Below, one piece after another: positions 1 through 5,516 of a stretch of DNA of 5,516 bases. Below the pieces are notes generated by a model. That model made no database searches. It saw only the letters and a list, made by a program, of their open reading frames with translations, and was not told where the DNA came from. The DNA lies in NCBI GenBank assembly GCA_902782505.1, contig CACZNO010000047.1, positions 1 to 5,516 of the forward strand, given 5' to 3'. Both the position numbers and the translations under genes were made by a program. Origin of the DNA: an uncultured Erysipelotrichaceae bacterium (GTDB lineage: Bacteria > Bacillota_I > Bacilli_A > Erysipelotrichales > Erysipelotrichaceae). Every line of letters begins with the position of its first letter. Positions within the stretch are counted from its first letter, which is position 1.

Positions 1-1
1 A

Positions 2-304
2 CGCCTTCTGACGCATAAGAAAACCACGGAGGAAAACCGTGAGCAGATCATGAAAGAATACTACGGGGAAATTCTCCGCAATCCCAAAGCGGTATTGGTG
101 AAATGCGTGGACCGCTGTCATAACCTCACCAATATGGCATGGGGATTAAGCCGTGAGAGAATTACCCGGATGATTCTGGAAACCGAGGAGTATTACCCGA
201 AACTTCTGGATGTTTTAAAGAGTTCGATCGAGTATAACGACGCAGCCTGGCTCTTAAAGTACCAGATCGAAAGCATGCTGGATATATATAAGCGCCTTTT
301 GTAA
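2..304 (+). CDS. HD-domain protein, RelA/SpoT (p)ppGpp hydrolase-like, C-terminal part (5' end outside window)
   Basis: The reading frame is open from the left edge and ends at TAA 302-304, leaving about 100 C-terminal residues. It contains the segment YYGEILRNPKAVLVKCVDRC followed by HNLTNM (Asp codon 110-112, His-Asn 119-124). This matches the late HD-domain motif of RelA/SpoT proteins, usually written as VKxADRxHN, and it is followed by the family-like ETEEYYPKL helix. In that family the HD domain removes the 3'-pyrophosphate of (p)ppGpp using Mn2+. The first metal ligands (the HD pair) lie upstream and cannot be checked. The protein stops only about 35 residues after the ETEEYYPKL helix, so no synthetase, TGS or ACT domain follows; it is a hydrolase-type or other HD phosphohydrolase rather than a full-length bifunctional Rel. 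The ATG at 50 is probably internal: coding similarity continues upstream of it, and the nearest GGAGG (28-32) is too far away. A terminator directly follows, so it is not part of the pyrG operon. Substrate is uncertain. Confidence 0.75.
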   Translation, partial: RLLTHKKTTEENREQIMKEYYGEILRNPKAVLVKCVDRCHNLTNMAWGLSRERITRMILETEEYYPKLLDVLKSSIEYNDAAWLLKYQIESMLDIYKRLL

Positions 305-325
305 CTTGAAAAAGGAATCTGTACT

Positions 326-358
326 AAAAACTGCGGTCTGCGGAACCGCAGTTTTTTT
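326..358 (+). terminator. Intrinsic terminator after the HD-domain gene
   Basis: A perfect 12-bp stem pairs 326-337 with 345-356 (core CTGCGGT / ACCGCAG, flanked by A5 and T5) around a 7-base loop. The T run continues to 358, giving seven Ts. It starts 21 bases after the stop codon of the HD-domain gene. The A run on the 5' side gives five Ts on the opposite strand, so it could also work weakly in reverse. It separates the upstream gene from the pyrG promoter. Confidence 0.9.
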
Positions 359-380
359 AAGTGACTTTACGGAAATCGGA

Positions 381-410
381 TTGACATGGTTTTCTGAATG
401 GATTTAAAAT
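381..410 (+). promoter_or_regulatory. Sigma-A-type promoter for pyrG-glnN-guaA
   Basis: A perfect -35 box TTGACA (381-386) is separated by 18 bases from TAAAAT (405-410), which matches the -10 consensus in five of six positions. Transcription would start near 417, leaving a leader of about 120 bases before pyrG. It lies just past the upstream terminator and is the only good promoter seen in the gap. The predicted start region reads GTAATG and has no GGG run. Confidence 0.7.
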
Positions 411-423
411 TATTCAGTAATGT

Positions 424-435
424 GTACGGCCGTAC
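424..435. promoter_or_regulatory. Perfect 12-bp palindrome, candidate operator
   Basis: GTACGGCCGTAC is fully self-complementary and begins about seven bases after the predicted transcription start. The symmetry does not extend past the 12 bases. It would make a poor RNA hairpin (4-bp stem with GGCC as loop), so a dimeric protein-binding site is the likelier function. No regulator family can be named, and the site may be fortuitous. Confidence 0.3.
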
Positions 436-471
436 CGAAAATTTGAAGTGTTCATGTATGGAAAAGGCATG

Positions 472-492
472 AAGGCGGTTTTAAAACCCCTT
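472..492 (+). other. Small hairpin in the pyrG leader
   Basis: Bases 472-475 and 477-480 (AAGG, then GGTT, with C476 bulged) pair with 485-488 and 489-492 (AACC, then CCTT) around a TTAA loop, giving eight base pairs. The core GGTTTTAAAACC (477-488) is also a perfect DNA palindrome. No T run follows directly, so it is not a terminator by itself. It may be part of the leader fold upstream of the weak attenuator-like hairpin. Confidence 0.3.
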
Positions 493-494
493 GT

Positions 495-527
495 GAACGA
501 CATCTTGCGATGTTCTTTTTTATTTTT
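495..527 (+). terminator. Possible attenuator (weak hairpin plus T-rich run) before pyrG
   Basis: ACATC (500-504) pairs with GATGT (509-513) around a TTGC loop. The stem can be extended by G499-T514 wobble pairing, a C-C mismatch (498/515), and A497-T516 and A496-T517 pairs. A run of six Ts, one A and five Ts follows (516-527), ending right at the pyrG ribosome binding site. The stem is short and low in GC, so termination would be weak. An alternative pairing of 449-456 with 492-499 would disrupt its 5' arm. Leader attenuation of pyrG is established in Bacillus subtilis, but its GGG start site is not seen here. Confidence 0.3.
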
Positions 528-538
528 GGGAGGCTTAT

Positions 539-2149
539 ATGTCGAAAATATTATTCGTTACAGGCGGCGTAGTTTCAGGACTGGGAAAGGGAATCACCGC
601 GGCTTCCCTGGGAAGATTATTGAAAGCCCGGGGTCTGAAAGTGGTGTCACAGAAACTGGATCCTTACATCAACGTTGATCCGGGAACGATGTCTCCGATT
701 CAGCACGGGGAGGTTTTCGTTACGGAAGACGGAGCGGAAACGGATCTGGATCTGGGACATTACGAGCGTTTTATCGATGAAAACCTGAACAAATACTCGA
801 ATCTGACCACCGGCAAGGTTTACTGGAACGTTCTGAAGAAAGAACGGAGAGGAGATTATCTCGGAAAAACCGTACAGGTGATCCCGCACGTTACCGATGA
901 AATCAAACGGTTTATTTATTCCGCATTGAAGATAGGGGATCCGGATGTGTTGATCTGTGAAATCGGCGGCACCGTAGGAGATATCGAAAGCCAGCCGTAT
1001 CTGGAAGCGGCAAGGCAGATCGGCTTGGAAATGGGGAGAGAAAACGTGCTGTATATTCATGTGACCCTGGTGCCGTATCTGGCCTGCAGCAAAGAGCACA
1101 AAAGCAAGCCGACCCAGCATTCCGTCAAGGAACTGCAGGGAATGGGAATTCACCCGGATGTGGTTGTGCTGCGCTGCGAACACACTTTGGAGAAATCCAT
1201 CTTTGATAAAATCGCGCTTTTTTGTAATATAGAAAGAGAATGCGTCATCGAAAACCGGACGATTCCGGATCTTTACGAAGTTCCGCTGATGCTGAAAAAA
1301 CAGCATATGGACGATGTGATCCTGCGCAAACTGGGATTGGAATGTCAAAAACCGGACCTGGAAGAATGGAAGGCGTTAGTAAACAGGATCCGTCATCTGG
1401 AAAAAAGCGTGACGATCGGATTGGTCGGAAAATATGTACAGCTGCATGACGCATATCTTTCTGTCGCGGAAGCCTTGACGCACGCGGGATTCCAATACGG
1501 CGCCAAGGTGAAAATCCGGTGGATTGACAGTGAAACCATCGACCGGAATTCGGCAGCTTCCAAACTGCGCGGATGTGACGGGATTATCGTTCCCGGCGGA
1601 TTCGGTAACCGCGGGATCGAAGGAATGATCGAGACCGCCCGGTATTGCCGGGAAAACGATGTGCCTTATCTCGGAATCTGTCTGGGCATGCAGGTGGCAG
1701 TGATCGAATTTGCGCGGAACGTGTGCGGCCTTACAAACGCAAATTCCCGGGAATTTGATCCGGATTCTGCGTATAAAGTGATTGATTTCCTGCCCGATCA
1801 AAACGATGAAAAGGAAAAGGGCGGAACACTGCGATTGGGCGCTTATCCGTGCGTGCTGGCGGATCATACGAAAATCCGCGAGGAATACGGAGTGAGCGAA
1901 ATCAGCGAACGGCACCGGCACCGTTATGAATTCAACAACGACTACCGCGAACAGCTGCGCAGGCACGGTTTGAAAATCAGCGGCACATCACCGGACGCCT
2001 ATATTGTGGAAACCGTGGAGACGGCGAATACATATTTCGTCGGGGTGCAGTTCCACCCGGAATTTAAATCAAGACCGAACAAATCTCATCCGTTATTCAA
2101 CGGACTGATCCGATATTCCCTTAAGAGAAAGGAAGGACGCGAAATATGA
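539..2149 (+). CDS. pyrG: CTP synthase (glutamine-hydrolysing)
   Basis: Cytosolic enzyme for the last step of CTP synthesis: UTP + ATP + glutamine give CTP, ADP, phosphate and glutamate. The 536 residues match the usual family length. The N-terminal synthetase domain (about 1-270) carries the ATP loop [12 protein letters not shown] (9-20, Lys17), [16 protein letters not shown], Mg2+ ligands Asp71 in [12 protein letters not shown] and Glu141 in [11 protein letters not shown], and the UTP loop [12 protein letters not shown] (188-199). The class I amidotransferase domain (about 290-530) carries the oxyanion-loop region PGGFGNRG, nucleophile Cys381 in GICLGMQ, the signature [13 protein letters not shown], and His506/Glu508 in VQFHPEF. 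All catalytic residues expected in the family are present. ATG 539 is chosen because GGGAGG (528-533) lies five bases upstream and the product begins with the family's normal N-terminus. It is the first gene of a three-gene unit, and its stop overlaps the glnN start. Leader hairpins suggest possible transcriptional control, unproven. Confidence 0.98.
   Translation: MSKILFVTGGVVSGLGKGITAASLGRLLKARGLKVVSQKLDPYINVDPGTMSPIQHGEVFVTEDGAETDLDLGHYERFIDENLNKYSNLTTGKVYWNVLKKERRGDYLGKTVQVIPHVTDEIKRFIYSALKIGDPDVLICEIGGTVGDIESQPYLEAARQIGLEMGRENVLYIHVTLVPYLACSKEHKSKPTQHSVKELQGMGIHPDVVVLRCEHTLEKSIFDKIALFCNIERECVIENRTIPDLYEVPLMLKKQHMDDVILRKLGLECQKPDLEEWKALVNRIRHLEKSVTIGLVGKYVQLHDAYLSVAEALTHAGFQYGAKVKIRWIDSETIDRNSAASKLRGCDGIIVPGGFGNRGIEGMIETARYCRENDVPYLGICLGMQVAVIEFARNVCGLTNANSREFDPDSAYKVIDFLPDQNDEKEKGGTLRLGAYPCVLADHTKIREEYGVSEISERHRHRYEFNNDYREQLRRHGLKISGTSPDAYIVETVETANTYFVGVQFHPEFKSRPNKSHPLFNGLIRYSLKRKEGREI
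2131..2136 (+). promoter_or_regulatory. Ribosome binding site of glnN inside pyrG
   Basis: GGAAGG lies nine bases before ATG 2146, within the last codons of pyrG. It supports the start at 2146, which overlaps the pyrG stop as ATGA, over the next in-frame ATG at 2158. The arrangement allows translational coupling. Confidence 0.6.
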
Positions 2150-4236
2150 CAGACATCATGAAAACCTTCGGCAAGCGGGTGTTCAACGACAAGGTGATGA
2201 AGGAACGCTTATCCGGATCTACCTATGAAGCATTCCGCAAATCCATCAAGGAAGGAACCAGTCTGGATCCGAAACTTGCCAAGGAAATCGCGGAAGCTAT
2301 GAAGGAGTGGGCGATCGAAAACGGTGCGACGCACTTTACGCACTGGTTTCATCCCTTAAGCGGCGCGACGGCGGAAAAGCACGAAAGCTTCGTATCCACG
2401 GCCAAGGGCGGCCAGATCAAACTGGAATTCCTTCCCGGAAATCTGGTAAAAGGCGAAGCGGACGCGTCCAGTTTTCCTTCCGGCGGATTGCGCGACACTT
2501 TTGAAGCCAGAGGATATACCGCCTGGGATCCTACATCCTATGCGTTTATCAAAGACGGAATTCTGTGTATTCCCACGGTTTTCTGTTCGTACAGCGGGGA
2601 AGCGCTGGATCATAAGACACCGCTGTTGCGTTCCATGGACGCCCTGAATATCCAGGCGATGCGGATTCTGCGGTTGTTCGGAAACGAAGACGTACATCAT
2701 GTCAAGACGACCGTCGGCGCGGAACAGGAATACTTCCTCGTCGATAAGAAATATTACGACGAAAGAGAAGATCTGATGCTGGCGGGCAGAACCCTGTTCG
2801 GTGCCATGACGCCCAAAGGACAGGAGATGCATGATCATTACTACGGATCCATCAAGATCCGTGTTTCGGAATTCATGAAAGACCTCAACGAAGAGTTGTG
2901 GGCGTTGGGAATCCAGGCGAAAACCGAGCACAACGAGGTGGCGCCGTCCCAGCATGAATTAGCCAACAATTATCTGACGACCAATGTATCTGTCGACCAG
3001 AACAATCTCACGATGGAAGTCATGAAGAAAACCGCGAAAAAACACGGGATGGAATGCCTGCTGCATGAAAAACCCTATGCGGGCGTCAACGGAAGCGGCA
3101 AGCACAACAACTGGTCTTTAAAAACGGATACCGGCGTGAATCTGCTGGAACCGGGAGATACACCGTTTGAAAACGCACAGTTTTTGCTGTTCTTATGCGC
3201 AGTCATCAAAGCCGTGGATGAATACCAGGACCTGATCCGTATTTCCATCGCGTCTGCCGGAAACGATCACCGTTTGGGAGCTTCCGAAGCGCCTCCGGCC
3301 ATTGTGTCGATCTTCTTAGGAGATGAACTGACCGCGATACTGGAAAGCATTGAAAACGATACCGAATACGTCGATAAAGGGAAACAGCCGTTTATCATCA
3401 GCGTCAATACGATCCCGAGTTTCCCCAAGGATAATACCGACCGTAACCGCACGTCGCCGTTTGCGTTTACCGGCAATAAATTTGAATTCCGTATGCCCGG
3501 ATCCAGCGCCTCCATTGCGACGCCGAATACGATCCTGAATACGGTCGTTGCCCAGGCGCTGAAGGAATTTGCGGACGAACTGGAACCCCGCAAAGACCTG
3601 AGTAATTCGATTCACGCCTTGATCAAAAAGACGATCAAGGAACATAAGCGCATCATCTTCAACGGAAACGGCTATGACGCGGAATGGATCAATGAGGCGG
3701 CGCGCAGAGGTTTGCACAACTATGCGTCGACGCCGGCGGCTTTAGCCCATTATCTCGACGAAAAGAATGTCCGCGTGTTCACGGAACAGAACGTTCTGAC
3801 GGAAGCAGAACTCGGGTCACGCTATGAGATTTATCTGGAAAAATATACCAAGACGATCCGGATCGAGGCTATGACGATGCTGGATATGCTGAAAAAGGAC
3901 TACCTGCCGGCGGTCATGCGATTTGAAGACCGGCTCGCGAGGGCGGTGCAGCGGGATAAGGAACTCGGTCTGAATCCGGCCGACAGCTACGAAAACAGAA
4001 CGTGGAAGAAAGTAAAAGGATTGGTCAACCGGCTCTATGAAGAGACGCTGGACACCGAAACCAAACTGCAGAATATCAACTCCTCCTCCGCGTTATCTGC
4101 CGCTTACTATTATCACGACGAGATTCTTCCGTGCATGGCGAAAATGCGCGCGGATACGGACGCACTGGAATTGATCTGCGACCGAACGCTCTGGCCGATG
4201 CCGACGTACAGGGAATTATTGTTCGGGGTGGATTAA
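2146..4236 (+). CDS. glnN: Type III glutamine synthetase (GSIII)
   Basis: Makes glutamine from glutamate, ammonia and ATP in the cytosol. The product has 696 residues, the size of GSIII and much longer than GSI or GSII (roughly 350-470). The GSIII-specific N-terminal part includes [15 protein letters not shown] (63-78) and [15 protein letters not shown] (110-124), then [18 protein letters not shown] (146-163). The catalytic core shows GAEQEYF (191-197, metal-binding glutamates), [11 protein letters not shown] (261-271), the [11 protein letters not shown] loop (315-325, His320), [20 protein letters not shown] (365-384) and FEFRMPGSS (446-454, catalytic Arg region). The C-terminal extension ends in [13 protein letters not shown], as in other GSIII proteins. 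It overlaps pyrG by four bases and is followed after two bases by guaA, so it sits between two enzymes that consume its product. The symbol follows the name used for GSIII; some annotations call it glnA. GSIII forms dodecamers in characterised members. No truncation or missing motif is seen. Confidence 0.96.
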   Translation: MTDIMKTFGKRVFNDKVMKERLSGSTYEAFRKSIKEGTSLDPKLAKEIAEAMKEWAIENGATHFTHWFHPLSGATAEKHESFVSTAKGGQIKLEFLPGNLVKGEADASSFPSGGLRDTFEARGYTAWDPTSYAFIKDGILCIPTVFCSYSGEALDHKTPLLRSMDALNIQAMRILRLFGNEDVHHVKTTVGAEQEYFLVDKKYYDEREDLMLAGRTLFGAMTPKGQEMHDHYYGSIKIRVSEFMKDLNEELWALGIQAKTEHNEVAPSQHELANNYLTTNVSVDQNNLTMEVMKKTAKKHGMECLLHEKPYAGVNGSGKHNNWSLKTDTGVNLLEPGDTPFENAQFLLFLCAVIKAVDEYQDLIRISIASAGNDHRLGASEAPPAIVSIFLGDELTAILESIENDTEYVDKGKQPFIISVNTIPSFPKDNTDRNRTSPFAFTGNKFEFRMPGSSASIATPNTILNTVVAQALKEFADELEPRKDLSNSIHALIKKTIKEHKRIIFNGNGYDAEWINEAARRGLHNYASTPAALAHYLDEKNVRVFTEQNVLTEAELGSRYEIYLEKYTKTIRIEAMTMLDMLKKDYLPAVMRFEDRLARAVQRDKELGLNPADSYENRTWKKVKGLVNRLYEETLDTETKLQNINSSSALSAAYYYHDEILPCMAKMRADTDALELICDRTLWPMPTYRELLFGVD
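4225..4231 (+). promoter_or_regulatory. Ribosome binding site of guaA inside glnN
   Basis: GGGGTGG lies seven bases before ATG 4239 and covers the last codons of glnN. It is a less perfect Shine-Dalgarno match than those of pyrG and glnN. The two-base gap between stop and start suggests guaA is translated partly by ribosomes finishing glnN. Confidence 0.5.
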
Positions 4237-4238
4237 GA

Positions 4239-5516
4239 ATGGAAAAAGTATTGATTCTGGATTTCGGAGGCCAATACAATCAGCTGATTGCGCGCCGGGT
4301 GCGCGAACAGCACGTTTATGCCGAAATCCTTCCGTATAACCGGATATCCGTAAAACAGATCCGTGAGAACGCATACCGGGGAATTATCTTTACGGGAGGC
4401 CCCAACAGCGTCTACGATCCCTCGTCCCCGCATTATGACCCGGAGATTCTTGAAGCGGGAATCCCGGTATTGGGGATATGTTACGGGGCGCAGTTAATTG
4501 CGTATATGGCCGGCGGAAGCGTAAACAGCGCCGGAGTTTTCAGCGAATACGGAAAAACACGCTTAACGGTAAAACCGGATGTTTTATTCCGGAATGTTCC
4601 CGAAAACAGCGACTGCTGGATGTCCCACACCGATTATATTGAAAAACTGCCGGAAGGTTTTACCGTTACTGGCTATACTGAGCACTGCCCGTGTGCGGCG
4701 ATGGCGGATGCCGCGCGGAAGATCTACGCCGTGCATTTTCATCCGGAAGTTACCCATACCGATTACGGGAAGGAAATCCTGCACAATTTCCTGTTTGGGG
4801 TGTGCGCATGCAGCCAAGACTGGAACATGGACAGTTTTGTTGAAAGTTCCATTCAAGAATACCGTGAAAAACTGGCGGGCAAACGGGTTCTTCTGGGTTT
4901 GTCCGGAGGCGTCGACTCCGCCGTGGCGGCAATGATTCTTCATAAAGCGATCAAAGATCAGCTGACCTGCGTGTTTGTGGATCACGGAATGCTTAGGAAA
5001 GAGGAAGGCGATATGATCGAACAGGTGTTCCGTCATACGTTTCATGTAAATCTCGTCCGCGTCAACGCAGAGGAGAGATTCCTCCGTAAATTACAGGGAG
5101 TAACGGATCCGGAACGTAAGCGCAAGATCATCGGCGAAGAATTCGTGCGTGTTTTTGAAGAGGAAGCGCGAAAGCTGGGCAAGATCGATATCTTGGCGCA
5201 GGGAACCATTTATCCGGACGTCATCGAAAGCGGCAGGGGAGATTCCGCGGTAATCAAAAGTCATCACAATGTCGGAGGTCTGCCGGCAGATATCGGTTTT
5301 GAAGGGATTGCGGAACCGTTAAGAGACTTGTTTAAGGATGAGGTCCGAAAAGCGGGATTGGAACTCGGCCTTCCCGCGGAATTGGTGAACCGCCAGCCGT
5401 TCCCGGGTCCCGGCCTGTCGGTCCGTGTGATCGGCGAAATCACCAAAGAGAAACTGGAGATCCTGCGTGAGGCGGACGCGGTTTTCCGCGAGGAAGTGAT
5501 GCGCGGCTGTGCGGAT
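4239..5516 (+). CDS. guaA: GMP synthase (glutamine-hydrolysing), 3' end outside window
   Basis: Converts XMP to GMP using ATP and the amide nitrogen of glutamine, in the cytosol. The frame is open for 426 codons to the window edge; the family is about 510-515 residues, so roughly 85-90 are missing. The class I amidotransferase domain (about 1-190) starts with [20 protein letters not shown], and carries FTGGPNSVY, nucleophile Cys81 in GICYGAQL, and His168/Glu170 in HFHPEV. The ATP-pyrophosphatase domain has the PP-loop LSGGVDS (221-227), [24 protein letters not shown] (319-331) and [10 protein letters not shown] (340-349), then [11 protein letters not shown]. The start of the dimerisation domain shows [18 protein letters not shown] (from 385). 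The residue before FHPE is His where Gln is most common; the catalytic pair itself is intact. The start at 4239 follows the glnN stop by two bases and gives the standard N-terminus. It is the third gene of the pyrG-glnN-guaA unit; further genes may follow beyond the window. Confidence 0.97.
   Translation, partial: MEKVLILDFGGQYNQLIARRVREQHVYAEILPYNRISVKQIRENAYRGIIFTGGPNSVYDPSSPHYDPEILEAGIPVLGICYGAQLIAYMAGGSVNSAGVFSEYGKTRLTVKPDVLFRNVPENSDCWMSHTDYIEKLPEGFTVTGYTEHCPCAAMADAARKIYAVHFHPEVTHTDYGKEILHNFLFGVCACSQDWNMDSFVESSIQEYREKLAGKRVLLGLSGGVDSAVAAMILHKAIKDQLTCVFVDHGMLRKEEGDMIEQVFRHTFHVNLVRVNAEERFLRKLQGVTDPERKRKIIGEEFVRVFEEEARKLGKIDILAQGTIYPDVIESGRGDSAVIKSHHNVGGLPADIGFEGIAEPLRDLFKDEVRKAGLELGLPAELVNRQPFPGPGLSVRVIGEITKEKLEILREADAVFREEVMRGCAD

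Noticed and set aside
432..445. PurBox-like sequence (CCGAAAAT) in the pyrG leader
   Set aside because: It has a mismatch in the core relative to CCGAACAT and there is no inverted partner at the spacing that PurR sites need.
448..678. Possible small leader ORF starting before pyrG
   Set aside because: It begins at a GTG without a Shine-Dalgarno sequence, crosses the hairpins, and overlaps the pyrG start in another frame; its later part is only a shadow of pyrG.
647..1348. Long open frame on the - strand opposite pyrG (233 codons)
   Set aside because: It lies entirely within the strongly supported pyrG gene, has no recognisable motif and a composition typical of an antisense shadow of a codon-biased gene.
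1376..1966. Open frame on the - strand opposite the 3' half of pyrG (196 codons)
   Set aside because: Antisense shadow of pyrG with no motif or convincing start.
2356..2955. Open frame on the - strand opposite glnN (199 codons)
   Set aside because: Antisense shadow of glnN, whose catalytic motifs run through this stretch on the + strand.
658..5110. Excess of GGATCC (nine sites, first at 658 and last at 5105, about 1.3 expected by chance)
   Set aside because: All are within genes, in several codon frames, mostly from frequent Asp-Pro, Gly-Ser and Arg/Ile codon choices; no regular spacing or repeat structure.

Overview
The window reads as ordinary low-to-mid GC Bacillota (Firmicutes) chromosome with base composition near 50% GC by eye (not computed). 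The Clostridia/Erysipelotrichia side of the phylum seems most likely. Reasons are the type III glutamine synthetase, the GuaA N-terminus with its DFGGQYNQ signature, strong Shine-Dalgarno sequences, and a consensus-like TTGACA promoter. The genus cannot be named from this sequence. All four genes are on the + strand, and no mobile element, tRNA, rRNA or CRISPR array is visible.

Layout: bases 2-304 are the 3' end of a gene for an HD-domain protein resembling the (p)ppGpp hydrolase part of the RelA/SpoT family. It closes at a clear intrinsic terminator (326-358). The 180 bases that follow hold a sigma-A-type promoter (381-410), a perfect 12-bp palindrome just downstream of the -10 box (424-435), a small hairpin (472-492), and a weak hairpin followed by a long T-rich run (495-527) that could be an attenuator. 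Then come three tightly packed genes: pyrG (CTP synthase, 539-2149), glnN (type III glutamine synthetase, 2146-4236, overlapping pyrG by 4 bases) and guaA (GMP synthase, from 4239 after a 2-base gap, running off the window end with 426 codons present).

How they work together: CTP synthase and GMP synthase both take the amide nitrogen of glutamine through class I glutamine amidotransferase domains. The gene between them makes glutamine from glutamate and ammonia. The unit therefore looks like a co-transcribed set that couples glutamine supply to two glutamine-consuming steps of nucleotide triphosphate synthesis. The individual enzymes are well known. The points worth a second look are the gene arrangement and the possible control elements in the pyrG leader. 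I did not find evidence of a novel defence, mobile or otherwise undescribed system here.
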